Below, one piece after another: positions 22,031 through 31,142 of a stretch of 31,518 nt of DNA (position 1 is its first letter; each line of letters begins with the position of its first letter). The stretch covers positions 1 to 31,518 of the forward strand of contig JAYWHT010000099.1 of the NCBI GenBank assembly GCA_043777595.1. The letters are read 5' to 3'. Origin of the DNA: JAYVJH01 sp043777595. GTDB lineage: Bacteria; Bacteroidota; Bacteroidia; Cytophagales; Spirosomataceae. The translations under genes and the position numbers were made by a program. Under the pieces are notes generated by a model that ran no database searches, was not told where the DNA came from, and saw only the letters and a list, made by a program, of their open reading frames with translations.

Positions 22031-25024
22031 TCATCTCCCACAAATATCCTTAAAATCACAATATTTACAAGTATTTGTGTCGGTTGTTTTGGTAAATGGT
22101 TCGTTGGGGTTTAGTAGTTTTTCAGTAACAAACCGCCCAATATACTCTTCGGACTTAGAAATATAGTCATCGGCAGATAGATTTGACCCAAAAGTCAAAG
22201 GATTGGTAATAAAGCCTTTACCAATATTACGAAGCGAATAAAAACCTGCCGTAACGTCATATTGGTCAGAATGATAAGTTTGTTCACGTAGTTTGAGGCC
22301 ACTTTCTTGCTGCATTTTTTTTAGTACCAAATACTGATAAAGCCACAACTGCCGTACTTTTTCGTCGTCGGCTTTGCCGCTTTCGAGCATTAGGCTTTCC
22401 AAGTTTTCGGGCTTAAATTTAAGTACGTCCACCTTTCCTGTTTTATAGTCGGCTACTCGTATCAAGTTGCCGACGAGTTCTACACGGTCTATTTTTCCAG
22501 CGATTTTTACAGCAATATCTTCACCGTCAAGCAGAACGTTGATTTGCGTTTCTAAGTTTTGCTCTGTTGCCAACACTTGCAGGCCGTCGTTGCGGTCGGT
22601 TTGGGCTTTCAGAAAAGCCAGTACTGTTTGCTCGGCAGTTTCATAAATCAGGTGATTGATTCCTGCATCGGCTTCATAGCCCCTAAATTGCTTGTCGAAC
22701 TCCTGCCGTAGTACTTCCTTGATTTGCGCTTTACTTACGGCCAATCCGTCCATGAGGTACAATATATCAATCTGTTCTAATACATTATGAATCCACGAGC
22801 CAAACTCGGCGGCGTTCATGCGTTCTTCTACGTCTTCGTCTTCCGATATTTTGGCTATTCTGTTAAAATAATATTGCAACGAACACTTTAAATATTGCCC
22901 CCAATGGGTTGCATATAGTCCACGGGTTTGTAGTTGTGTTTTTATAAACTGTAACGTTTCTTCACTTTTAGGAATCTCCCAATCGGTCGAATGGTTTGGC
23001 TCAATTTTTTCGGCAATTTCTGCCTGAAACAGTACAGTATGTTTCGTCAGGTTTATTTTTGCCTTTGGATTTAATACTAATTCATGCTCAATCTGCATCA
23101 AAAAACGACTTTCTTCTCCGCCATTGTAGGTATTGGGGTCGGTTACATGAATGAGCCTGATGTCTTCGGCACGTTGCAAAAGTCTGTAAAAATGATACGA
23201 CATCACGGCATCTTGGTCGGCATAAATCGGCAGACCTACTTCACGGGCAATATCCCATGGAATCAACGAATTTTGACGTTTACTACTCGGCAACACGCCC
23301 TCATTCATTGACAAAATAATGACTCGGTCAAAGTCCAGCGTTCGGGTTTCGAGCATACCCATCACCTGCAAGGCACTCAGCGGCTCACCATTGAACGGAA
23401 TACGGGTATTGCGAATCAGCTCATACAAAAACGATTTGAAAGTTTTGAGATTTAGTTTTTCAACGTGTTCGGTCGAAAGCGTCGTTTCGAGTTGTTTCAG
23501 TAGCGTATAAAATAGGTACAGGTATTCGGTTTCGATTGCGTTTTGAGTGTCTTTGTAAACACCTCTCAATAAGTCAATTAACTGATAAAGCGTACTAATA
23601 ATCTGCTGCGGATTGTTAAGCCAACGCACAAAAAGTACTTGAAACAGTGGGTGATTGTCGCCCAGTTCAAGCATTTGTTTGGAATCTAAATATACTAAAT
23701 TGTTTTGCTGAATGTGCCTAATCGTTTTCTGGATAATACTCTGTTGTGTGGCATCTTCTTGCTGTAAAGCCAAATACTCGTACCGCCTAATAAACGGGTG
23801 ATTCAATACTTTTTGAATCGTTCGGTGGTTAAATTTCGGAATCTTAAATTCTTTTCCTTCTTTGGACTTAAACTCGGCAATGGTAAACTGCAACTCAAAC
23901 AAAGAATCAATCAAGGTAAAAAGCAACGAGTTTTTCAACGCCAATCCCATCGTAACGTTGAGGTCTTGCACGTCGTCGTCGAGAGCGTAGAGCATTGGTA
24001 CGAGCAGGTTTTCGTCGGCCAATACGATGGCCACTGGGCGGTCGTCGTTGCCGCCTTTGCCGCTATGTAGCCAGTCGCTGTAAATATCGCCCGCTACTTT
24101 GGCCTGCATACTGGCATTAGGTACGGCGTAGGTATGAATCTCTTTGGGGTTGTTCATCAAATAGTCCTCCGACCATTTCCAGTCGCCAGCCCAGCCTGCG
24201 GCTTTGTATTTTCGTAGTAGTTCGCCACCTTCAATGTTCTGATTGTCAGACATATAATAATTATCGGTGTCCCACAAACACTCAGCACGTTTGGCTTTGA
24301 TTAGTTTCTTGAAGATATTTTCTTCGGCCGTACTAAGAGCATTGAAACCAACGAAGTAGTAGAACGATGTTTGATGTATGGTGTCTGATGTATGATGTAT
24401 TTTTTTAGATTCCTGACCATTGATAGGCTTCTCTGGACTTATTCCCAACAATATTTTTTCTACGTTTTCGGACAGAGTACGGTAGGCCAGGCCACGATAG
24501 GCTCGGTTTTGGGAGAGTAATTGTTCTTGAAAAAGGGTATAAACTTTGAGTAAATTACTAAACAACAAAAACTGACTCTGCACAGCAGGGCTATCGGTCG
24601 ATACTCGGTTTTTGGGCCAGTCCACCCGCCAGCGTTCCAACGATTTGGCCTCGGTAATGTACCCAAACACATAATCGGCTTCGATTTCGTAGAGGTCGAT
24701 ATTATCAAAATCTTTGAGCAGCACCGAAGCCCACTGCAAGAACTTATCGAAGGTTATTTTTTCATCTACTTTCTTGAAAACATCATACAGTTCAAACAAC
24801 AGACTGACGTTGTCGGCAATTTGTAGCCCACAGCGGCTCGACACTAAGTCGTCGATAGCTATCACTTCGGGTGCCAAAAATGGCTTATTGGCACATTGGG
24901 CCAATGCTCTTTTGAAGAAATATACAGCACGGCGAGTAGGCAAAACCACGCATACGTTTTCTAACTGAGTTGTGTCGCCCGCTTTGTCAAACACGTACTG
25001 GGCTGATTTTTCGAGGAAGGTCAT
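22031..25024 (-). CDS. AddB/RecB-like PD-(D/E)XK nuclease
   Basis: From the ATG at 25024 this is a 997-aa AddB-type protein (the frame opens at a TTG 30 bases upstream). The N-terminus (VCVVLPTRRAVYFFKRAL) is the UvrD-like fold with a degenerate Walker A. The C-terminal nuclease shows the first cluster Cys in LKCSLQYYFNRI, AEFGSWIHNVLEQI with the nuclease His, KIDRVELV..VADYKTGKVD with the Asp and DYK active site, and the last three cysteines in CKYCDFKDIC. This gives the AddB-type FeS nuclease. The family processes double-strand DNA ends together with an AddA helicase, which is not in this window. An unusual in-frame stretch at 24366-24400 looks like an inserted repeat. Confidence 0.88.
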   Translation of the reverse strand: MTFLEKSAQYVFDKAGDTTQLENVCVVLPTRRAVYFFKRALAQCANKPFLAPEVIAIDDLVSSRCGLQIADNVSLLFELYDVFKKVDEKITFDKFLQWASVLLKDFDNIDLYEIEADYVFGYITEAKSLERWRVDWPKNRVSTDSPAVQSQFLLFSNLLKVYTLFQEQLLSQNRAYRGLAYRTLSENVEKILLGISPEKPINGQESKKIHHTSDTIHQTSFYYFVGFNALSTAEENIFKKLIKAKRAECLWDTDNYYMSDNQNIEGGELLRKYKAAGWAGDWKWSEDYLMNNPKEIHTYAVPNASMQAKVAGDIYSDWLHSGKGGNDDRPVAIVLADENLLVPMLYALDDDVQDLNVTMGLALKNSLLFTLIDSLFELQFTIAEFKSKEGKEFKIPKFNHRTIQKVLNHPFIRRYEYLALQQEDATQQSIIQKTIRHIQQNNLVYLDSKQMLELGDNHPLFQVLFVRWLNNPQQIISTLYQLIDLLRGVYKDTQNAIETEYLYLFYTLLKQLETTLSTEHVEKLNLKTFKSFLYELIRNTRIPFNGEPLSALQVMGMLETRTLDFDRVIILSMNEGVLPSSKRQNSLIPWDIAREVGLPIYADQDAVMSYHFYRLLQRAEDIRLIHVTDPNTYNGGEESRFLMQIEHELVLNPKAKINLTKHTVLFQAEIAEKIEPNHSTDWEIPKSEETLQFIKTQLQTRGLYATHWGQYLKCSLQYYFNRIAKISEDEDVEERMNAAEFGSWIHNVLEQIDILYLMDGLAVSKAQIKEVLRQEFDKQFRGYEADAGINHLIYETAEQTVLAFLKAQTDRNDGLQVLATEQNLETQINVLLDGEDIAVKIAGKIDRVELVGNLIRVADYKTGKVDVLKFKPENLESLMLESGKADDEKVRQLWLYQYLVLKKMQQESGLKLREQTYHSDQYDVTAGFYSLRNIGKGFITNPLTFGSNLSADDYISKSEEYIGRFVTEKLLNPNEPFTKTTDTNTCKYCDFKDICGR

Positions 25025-25072
25025 GTTGTTTGTATTTTGCCACGAATTTACCAATTTACACGAATATTATTC

Positions 25073-26197
25073 TTAAAACACCTCACCGTGCGTAAAATCA
25101 ATCAGTTTTTTGGCAAAAAATGGTAGTGTATTCATTGTATTCAAAAACAAAGAAGTGGCTCGTGTTTTGCCAAAAAGTGGCTGAATCAATCGGCCAGCTT
25201 GTAGCCTTGTCTCAAACTGTGCTTGCCATTGCTTTTTGTATTTTTGTTCTAATTCAGGTTTTGTTATTTGGTTATTGATAAACTGAATTGATAATTGGCT
25301 TGCAATCTTAGCCGCGTGCAGTGCCATACTCATACCATTGCCACAAAGCGGCGGAATAAGCCCTGCCGAGTCGCCGAGCATTAAGATATGGTTCTCGAAT
25401 TGATTTTTTTGTTCAAAATTTATCTGCGAAATCACCTGCGGTTTGGTCCATTCAAAAGTTGCGTTCTCAAATATTTCTTTAAGTTTTTTGTTTTTTTTCA
25501 GAATCCTGTTTTCCAACTCTACAATCGAATTGTTACAGTCTTTCAGCATCTGGGCGTGTACCATGTAGCACATACAACTCAGGTCGTTTTCGATGGCCGA
25601 CATACCACAATAACCACCTTCAAAATTGTGCAGAGCAATAGCCTCTTTGTTGTGTTGCCAACGAATATGATACTTTACGCCCACATAATTGTTGAGTTTG
25701 GAGGGCTTTGAGGCTATAAATTTTCGTTTCAAGAATATGTCTAAATTACTACGTTTGCCAAAAGCACCTATCACCAATTTTGACCGAAATACATTGTCAT
25801 TAGTCGTAACTTGTTCATTATCAATTTCTTTTACAGCCGTTTTTTGTAATAACGTACCGCCCAATTCCTCAAACCGATTGACCAACAACAAATCTAAGGC
25901 ATAGCGACTGATACCAAACCCACCCAGACCCAGTTCAAAATCAAAGCCCTTGCCTACACAGTCGGATACTTCCAACTGATTGATGTTGGGTAAATTGAGA
26001 GATGCTAAATCCAGCCCCAAAGATTGTAAAAAAGGCCAAGATTCGTTACTAATATACTCGCCACAAACACGATGGAACGGGTACTGGTTTTTTTCGATGA
26101 GCAACACCGATACGCCCGCTTGCGCCAGCAAACAGCCAGCCGCCAAGCCACCCAAGCCGCCACCTACTATGATAGTATCGAAATGTGTGTTTTGCAT
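25073..26197 (-). CDS. FAD-dependent oxidoreductase of the type III PKS operon
   Basis: This is about 374 aa from the ATG at 26197 (MQNTHFDTIIVGGG); the frame extends to a TTG at 26209 that I do not favour. The Rossmann motif VGGGLGGLAAG and the acidic end LLIEKN bind FAD. HRVCGEYIS and MLGDSAGLIPPLCGNGMSMAL match the geranylgeranyl-reductase/PHBH-like flavoprotein group. In Bacteroidota such flavoproteins accompany a type III PKS and a methyltransferase and are expected to hydroxylate or otherwise oxidise the polyketide ring; this role is inferred. It lies 18 bp from the methyltransferase gene on the same strand. Confidence 0.85.
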   Translation of the reverse strand: MQNTHFDTIIVGGGLGGLAAGCLLAQAGVSVLLIEKNQYPFHRVCGEYISNESWPFLQSLGLDLASLNLPNINQLEVSDCVGKGFDFELGLGGFGISRYALDLLLVNRFEELGGTLLQKTAVKEIDNEQVTTNDNVFRSKLVIGAFGKRSNLDIFLKRKFIASKPSKLNNYVGVKYHIRWQHNKEAIALHNFEGGYCGMSAIENDLSCMCYMVHAQMLKDCNNSIVELENRILKKNKKLKEIFENATFEWTKPQVISQINFEQKNQFENHILMLGDSAGLIPPLCGNGMSMALHAAKIASQLSIQFINNQITKPELEQKYKKQWQAQFETRLQAGRLIQPLFGKTRATSLFLNTMNTLPFFAKKLIDFTHGEVF

Positions 26198-26215
26198 TTT
26201 TTCAGTCAATTTCGT

Positions 26216-26926
26216 TTAGATATTATCCGATGACATAGAAACTACCAGCCACCGAAAAGCCCATTTCCAGCTAATTTTTGCGAACTTGTTGCCACTTTTA
26301 TCCAAAATCGTCCGCCATTCAGTTCGGCTATACCCACGGGCTACGGACAGCGGTGCATCGTTTTTGACAAGGTATGAATTTGAAAATAATTGGGTCAAAT
26401 ATTTTATCAAGTAGTACGCCAGCCAATGCCGTTGTAAGTCGTTGATAAAAAAACCAATAGCAGCATTTTTTCTCAACCAAGCCATCTGATTGACAAGTTC
26501 GGACTCGCTAAAATGATGACAAAACAAGGACGAAAAAATAATGTCGGGTTGTGCTTCAAAAATTACTTTTTCATAATCAGAACAAACCCAAGTAGCCGTT
26601 ATATCTGTCTGTTTTTGGCAATAATCAATACATTCTGGTTTGAGGTCAATACCAACGATTTGATGTTTAATTTGGTGTTTGTTCAGCCACCGTTGCACAA
26701 CCCGCAGGTTGTCGCCACCACCACAACCTATCTCGCAAACTATGATTTCTTTGTTTCTTTCAGTCCCGTTCTTTAATAATGATTTCAAGCCAGCAATCGT
26801 AATCTGATGGCCACCGAGCCAAGTATTGATAAAGTTGAGTTCACGCAAGTTTACGACCAAATCGTCAAACAGAATATCGTCTCTGTCCAACAGTTCGGCT
26901 TGTGTGGAGCGGTGTTTTAGATTCAT
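26216..26926 (-). CDS. SAM-dependent methyltransferase of the type III PKS operon
   Basis: This 236-aa class I methyltransferase has motif I VCEIGCGGGDNLRVV, the acidic ribose-binding IVGIDLKPECIDYC, and the post-motif DIIFSSLFCHHF. The N-terminus (RSTQAELLDRDDILFDDL) is the typical start of methyltransferases next to Bacteroidota type III PKS genes. It overlaps the PKS stop by 4 bp (ATGA), so translation is coupled. The expected substrate is the phenolic or resorcylic product of the PKS; this is inferred from context. Confidence 0.87.
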   Translation of the reverse strand: MNLKHRSTQAELLDRDDILFDDLVVNLRELNFINTWLGGHQITIAGLKSLLKNGTERNKEIIVCEIGCGGGDNLRVVQRWLNKHQIKHQIVGIDLKPECIDYCQKQTDITATWVCSDYEKVIFEAQPDIIFSSLFCHHFSESELVNQMAWLRKNAAIGFFINDLQRHWLAYYLIKYLTQLFSNSYLVKNDAPLSVARGYSRTEWRTILDKSGNKFAKISWKWAFRWLVVSMSSDNI

Positions 26927-27993
26927 ACTGATTGTAAAATGAAACTTTCCAAAGTAAGCCCCGGCCCGAAGGCTGCACCAAATACATTGATAGGCTTATT
27001 GTCTTGATTATCAAGTATTTGTTTTAGTACAAAAAGTATAGTAGGCGATGACATATTGCCGTAGTCGTTCAGAATTTGGTATGAATGTACCAAGTCGATT
27101 TTGGATATAGCGAGACTTTTTTCGATGGCCTCTACTATTTTTTTGCCGCCCGGGTGAATACACCAATCTGTAATGTCGGACTGTGATAATCCTAATTTTT
27201 GCGTTGCCTTAGTTACAAAATCCTTAAAATCGGTTTCTATCAACTGTGGCACGTAGCCTGTGAGTGTCATTTTAAAACCTGAATTAGCAATTTTCCAAGT
27301 CATATCCGTCTGTGCTGTAAGTCTTAGTTCTGAATAAAAATTAGTAAATTTTAATGCCTCATGGGACGGTTTATAGTTTTCGCCAGCAATCAAAACGGCT
27401 GCCGAGCCATCGGCAAAAAGTAAGTCTGAAAGTGCCGTGTCGGCGTTAAATTCGCTCTGAAAATGCAGCGTACAAAGTTCGGTACAGACAATTAAGACCA
27501 CCGCATCGGCATCGGAGGTGGTAATCCAGCTCGCCATTTTGAGAGCATGAATGGCGGCATAGCAACCCATAAAATTGACAGAAGTGCGCTGAATCGAAGA
27601 CTGAAACTGAAAATACTCACACAACTGAATATCCAAGCCTGGGGCCTGCATACCCGTACAACTGACCGTGACGAGGTGTGTGGGGGTGGTTTTTTGTCGT
27701 TCTAAAATTGGAAAAATAGCGGCCACTGATAGTTTCAAGGCTTCGGTTTCATAGACCGCCATTCGGTCTTGAATCAGGTTTTCTTTAAATTTAAAACTCT
27801 GATTTTCAACGGGTTCTGAAAAAACATCTAAAACAGAATAACGAGTTTGAATACCACTTTTTCGATACAAAAACGCTAATTTACGTGCATCGGTAGCATC
27901 AAGCGAATAGGTTTGTTGCATATACTTCAAGATGTTGTCTTGTGGGTGTTTGTGCGGCGGTGTAGCCGTCTGAATGTCTAATAAATAGGCCAA
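26923..27993 (-). CDS. Type III polyketide synthase (chalcone/stilbene synthase family)
   Basis: This 356-aa thiolase-fold enzyme carries the catalytic triad Cys112 (VSCTGMQAPGLD), His280 (WCIHPGGKKIVEA) and Asn313 (NDYGNMSSPT), plus GFGPGL-like FGAAFGPGL near the C-terminus. Family members extend an acyl-CoA with malonyl-CoA and cyclise it, giving alkylresorcinols, alkylpyrones or related phenolic lipids. The start codon is TTG at 27993: no ATG lies in frame upstream before a stop, and MAYLLDIQTATPPH aligns with the family start. It is the first gene of a PKS, methyltransferase, FAD-oxidoreductase operon with its own promoter at 28031-28061. Confidence 0.93.
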   Translation of the reverse strand: MAYLLDIQTATPPHKHPQDNILKYMQQTYSLDATDARKLAFLYRKSGIQTRYSVLDVFSEPVENQSFKFKENLIQDRMAVYETEALKLSVAAIFPILERQKTTPTHLVTVSCTGMQAPGLDIQLCEYFQFQSSIQRTSVNFMGCYAAIHALKMASWITTSDADAVVLIVCTELCTLHFQSEFNADTALSDLLFADGSAAVLIAGENYKPSHEALKFTNFYSELRLTAQTDMTWKIANSGFKMTLTGYVPQLIETDFKDFVTKATQKLGLSQSDITDWCIHPGGKKIVEAIEKSLAISKIDLVHSYQILNDYGNMSSPTILFVLKQILDNQDNKPINVFGAAFGPGLTLESFILQSV

Positions 27994-28030
27994 AGAGTTG
28001 TGTGTAAGTTTTTGCTGTTTGAAATCAAAT

Positions 28031-28061
28031 CAAAGATAAACGAAAATATATGGTAGTCAAA
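28031..28061 (-). promoter_or_regulatory. Promoter of the type III PKS operon
   Basis: Read on the minus strand, TTTG (28061-28058), 19 nt, TATCTTTG (28038-28031) matches the Bacteroidota consensus. Transcription would start near 28024, about 30 nt before the TTG start codon at 27993, which supports that start. Confidence 0.6.
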
Positions 28062-28119
28062 ATATAAAAAATCTAAATGGCCTCACAATCGTTTAGAGTT
28101 ACTGAAACGTAGCTATGTT

Positions 28120-29082
28120 ATGAAACAAATGATAAAAATAACTTGCGGCTCTCTACTTTGTCTATTTTCAAGTTTGGCGTTTGGCCAGCGAATCGAAAAC
28201 ACAGGGGCTATTCGTAGCCCCAACGGCGGTAGCTACGTTAGGTTGTTGTACGACAACGATGTCTTTACCAAAACCGATACCTACTACACACAAGGATATA
28301 CGATAGAAGGCGTGAGTCCGATTTTAGGTAAAAATCCATTAACCAAAACCTTAATTAGGTTCAAGAACGGCACAACTCGCTACGGACTGGCTTTTGACCA
28401 TTATGGTTTTACACCAACGAGTATTGAGAGCGATGAAATATTGTATGGCGACCGCCCTTTTGCTTCGTTTCTTGCTATCAAAACATTTTCAATGTCGGTC
28501 GATACTATCAAAAAAGCAAGAATTTCAGCCGCTTTGAGTTTGGGAATGATTGGCCCAGTAGCTTTTGCAGAAGCCATGCAACGGGGTATTCATAGCCTCA
28601 TCAATGGCATCAAGCCCCGAGGTTGGCAGTTTCAGATTCAGAACGATGCGGTCGTTACCTATGAATTAAACTACGAAAAGCAGCTTTATGCCTACAAAAA
28701 TATTTTTGTACTAAACAGTAATGCCCAACTACGTGTCGGTACGCTCAACAACAAAGCAACGGCTGGCTTGACGATGATGATTGGCAAAATCCATTCGCCT
28801 TTTGCGGCACAAAGCGTCAAGCCATTTCAGTTTTATTTTTATGCACAACCTCTGATTAGTATTATTGGTTATGATGCCACTTTACAAGGTGGTTTATTCA
28901 CAAAGTCGCCCTATACATTGCCATTCGACCAACTCAATCATACTACTTTTCAGGCCAATGCGGGATTGGTGTTGCAGTACAAAAAACTACATCTCGAATA
29001 CGCCCAGTCGTACCTCAGCCAAGAATTTAAAAGTGCAGGCTATCACCGTTGGGGCGGTGTCAGAATCGGTGTTTTGTTTTAA
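28120..29082 (+). CDS. LpxR-like lipid A deacylase (DUF2219 family)
   Basis: This 320-aa outer-membrane enzyme has a signal peptide (to about Gly22). It carries the LpxR signature residues Asn46/Asp47 in YDNDVFTKTDTYYTQGY, Ser116 in GDRPFASF and His158 in AMQRGIHSLINGIKPRGW. LpxR removes the 3'-acyloxyacyl chain of lipid A in a calcium-dependent way. The C-terminal beta strands (HRWGGVRIGVLF) fit a barrel. It is divergent from the PKS operon with a 126-bp gap; no good promoter could be identified on this strand. Confidence 0.85.
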   Translation: MKQMIKITCGSLLCLFSSLAFGQRIENTGAIRSPNGGSYVRLLYDNDVFTKTDTYYTQGYTIEGVSPILGKNPLTKTLIRFKNGTTRYGLAFDHYGFTPTSIESDEILYGDRPFASFLAIKTFSMSVDTIKKARISAALSLGMIGPVAFAEAMQRGIHSLINGIKPRGWQFQIQNDAVVTYELNYEKQLYAYKNIFVLNSNAQLRVGTLNNKATAGLTMMIGKIHSPFAAQSVKPFQFYFYAQPLISIIGYDATLQGGLFTKSPYTLPFDQLNHTTFQANAGLVLQYKKLHLEYAQSYLSQEFKSAGYHRWGGVRIGVLF

Positions 29083-29176
29083 AAATCAGAGCAGACAACC
29101 AAGCAGCTTGTTTAGTTTGAAACCTAATGGTTAAAAATCGGGTTTTTAATTCTAAACTAAGAACTGATAATATAAG

Positions 29177-30394
29177 ATGCTCAACATACAACAAATCCGA
29201 AAAGATTTTCCGATACTAAACGAAGTCATCAATGGCCGCCAGTTGGTTTATTTGGACAATGCCGCTACAACCCAAAAACCACAGTCAGTAATTGATGCAC
29301 TCACAGGCTATTATGAGCATACCAACGCCAATATCCACCGAGGTATTCATCATTTGGCCGAAAAAGCTACTACCGAGTTTGAACAAACTCGCCAGCAAAC
29401 GCAACGTTACCTGAACGCCCAGCACGTCGAAGAAATTATTTTTACTTATGGCACCACCGACGGTATCAATCTTGTAGCACAGACCTATGGGCGTAAATTT
29501 CTGAAAGCAGGCGACGAGATTATTATCAGTACCCTCGAACACCACTCAAACATCGTTCCATGGCAAATGCTATGCGAAGAAAAAGGCTGTATTCTCAAAA
29601 TTATTCCCATCAACGATGCCGGCGAGTTGCTGATGGACGAATACGAAAAAATGCTCTCAGAGCGTACAAAAATTGTATCGGTTGTGCATGCCTCCAATTC
29701 CCTTGGTACCATCAATCCAGTGGCTGACATCATCTCAAAAGCGCACGCCGTGGGTGCAAAAGTATTGATTGACGGAGCGCAAGCGGCTTCACACATAGAG
29801 GTTGATGTGCAGGCTTTAGATGCGGATTTTTATGTTTTTTCATTACACAAACTTTACGGCCCAACGGGTATGGGAGTGCTGTACGGCAAACGGGATATTC
29901 TGAACGCCATGCCGCCCTACCGTGGTGGTGGCGAGATGATAAAAGACGTAACGTTTGAGAAAACAACCTACAACGAGCTACCCTATAAGTTTGAAGCTGG
30001 TACACCCAATATCGGCGACATCGTAGCTGCCAAAACCGCCTTAGACTACATCGAAACTTACGGAAAAACCAACATCGCAGCCCACGAACACCAACTACTG
30101 ACCTATGCCACCGAAGCCGTACAACAGATAGATGGACTGAGAATAGTAGGTACGGCCAAAGAAAAAATTGGCGTGTTGTCGTTTGTCATGGAGGGTATTC
30201 ATCACGAAGATGTTGGCGTAATATTAGACCAGCAGGGCATCGCCGTCAGAACAGGACACCATTGTACGCAGCCACTCATGCACCGTTTGGGCATTGCTGG
30301 AACTTCACGGGCCTCTTTTGCGGTTTATAATACTACCGAAGAAATTGATATATTTGTGAAAGGTTTGGAACGAGTAAAAAAAATGATGTTATGA
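29177..30394 (+). CDS. sufS: Cysteine desulfurase SufS
   Basis: This 405-aa fold-type I PLP enzyme mobilises sulfur from cysteine for iron-sulfur cluster assembly. LDNAATTQKPQSV (26-38), EHHSNIVPWQ (121-130) with the cofactor-stacking His123, the Schiff-base Lys225 in SLHKLYGPTG and the persulfide Cys363 in RTGHHCTQPLM identify SufS (group II). Length is normal. Its stop overlaps the ATG of the antitoxin at 30391, so the toxin-antitoxin genes are attached to its transcript. The last codons (AAAGGTTTGG onward) are duplicated 539 bp downstream. No other suf gene lies between it and the window edge. Confidence 0.95.
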   Translation: MLNIQQIRKDFPILNEVINGRQLVYLDNAATTQKPQSVIDALTGYYEHTNANIHRGIHHLAEKATTEFEQTRQQTQRYLNAQHVEEIIFTYGTTDGINLVAQTYGRKFLKAGDEIIISTLEHHSNIVPWQMLCEEKGCILKIIPINDAGELLMDEYEKMLSERTKIVSVVHASNSLGTINPVADIISKAHAVGAKVLIDGAQAASHIEVDVQALDADFYVFSLHKLYGPTGMGVLYGKRDILNAMPPYRGGGEMIKDVTFEKTTYNELPYKFEAGTPNIGDIVAAKTALDYIETYGKTNIAAHEHQLLTYATEAVQQIDGLRIVGTAKEKIGVLSFVMEGIHHEDVGVILDQQGIAVRTGHHCTQPLMHRLGIAGTSRASFAVYNTTEEIDIFVKGLERVKKMML

Positions 30395-30585
30395 TAACAG
30401 AAACTATTTCAAAAAGTTCGCTTTTAGAAACCATAAACAACCTGCCAGAAGAAGCCGAAGTAGATGATGTCATTGAGCGAATTATTCTTTTATCAAAAAT
30501 TACACGTGCCAAAAAACAAATTGAGCGAGGCGAGTTTTATTCGATGCAGGAAATGATAGAATTGGTAAAAACATGGCAAAAGTAA
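30391..30585 (+). CDS. Small antitoxin, copy 1
   Basis: This 64-aa protein has an N-terminal helix and strand (MITETISKSSLLETINNLPE), then EVDDVIERIILLSKI and a C-terminal amphipathic region ending VKTWQK. It resembles the short antitoxins of Bacteroidota RelE/ParE modules. Its ATG overlaps the sufS stop, and its end overlaps the toxin start by 13 bp, so translation is coupled. Copies 2 (30930) and 3 (31445) share the pattern LxxIxxxPE..xxDDVIE. Confidence 0.75.
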   Translation: MITETISKSSLLETINNLPEEAEVDDVIERIILLSKITRAKKQIERGEFYSMQEMIELVKTWQK

Positions 30586-30866
30586 TTTGGTCAAAAGAGT
30601 CAAGAGATGATTTAGAAGATATCTATTTACAATTACTCAACAATTCGCCCTATTTTGCTAATGTTTGGGTGGACGAAATAATGAAAATGGCATCTCGTTT
30701 AGAAACATTCCCGCAGATTGGGCGAATAGTACCCGAAATTAAAATAAATAGAATCAAAGAAAGTGTCGTTCGACAGTATAGAATGGTGTATGAAGTGAGT
30801 AGTGATGACGAAATTGTAGAAATCTTAGCAATAAGACATTCATCAAAACCCTTGTCAAATTTCTGA
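30573..30866 (+). CDS. RelE/ParE-family toxin, copy 1
   Basis: This 97-aa protein has the RelE/ParE fold pattern: VIWSKESRDDLEDIYLQLL, the helix pair to about 45, FPQIGRIVPEI, then the strands SVVRQYRMVYEVSSDDEIVEILAIRHSSKP. ParE-like proteins poison gyrase and RelE-like proteins cleave mRNA; which applies here cannot be told from sequence. The frame is intact, and it overlaps the antitoxin gene by 13 bp. Confidence 0.85.
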   Translation: MAKVIWSKESRDDLEDIYLQLLNNSPYFANVWVDEIMKMASRLETFPQIGRIVPEIKINRIKESVVRQYRMVYEVSSDDEIVEILAIRHSSKPLSNF

Positions 30867-30929
30867 TAACTATGTTAGTGAGTTTTTATATACCATAAAA
30901 GGTTTGGAACGAGTAAAAAAAATGATGTT

Positions 30930-31142
30930 ATGATAACAGAATTGAATCCAAAATATATAATCACAAAATCGCAGATTATAGACTCTATCAGTCAAATGCC
31001 CGAAGATTCAACAACTGACGATGTGATTGAAAAAATGATTTTTATTAAAAAAATCGAAGATGGGCTAAAATCTATCGAAGAGGGTCGGGTTTTTAGCCAT
31101 GAAAGTGTTAAAGACAAATACAAATCATGGTTGCAAAAATAA
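30930..31142 (+). CDS. Small antitoxin, copy 2
   Basis: This 70-aa paralogue of the antitoxin at 30391 shares the identical DNA start (44-bp repeat), DSISQMPEDSTTDDVIEKM and the C-terminal YKSWLQK. Beyond the repeat the copies have diverged, so the duplication is old except for its 5' edge, or the edge was homogenised. It overlaps its own toxin gene by 16 bp. Confidence 0.72.
   Translation: MITELNPKYIITKSQIIDSISQMPEDSTTDDVIEKMIFIKKIEDGLKSIEEGRVFSHESVKDKYKSWLQK

Larger units (their letters stand above)
30359..30941 (+). repeat. 44-bp direct repeat flanking the first toxin-antitoxin module
   Basis: Bases 30359-30402 and 30898-30941 are identical over 44 bp. The repeat contains the last codons and stop of sufS and the first codons of an antitoxin gene (MITE). 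A toxin-antitoxin unit was therefore either duplicated in tandem together with the sufS tail, or inserted through this repeat. The offset is 539 bp. Confidence 0.9.
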
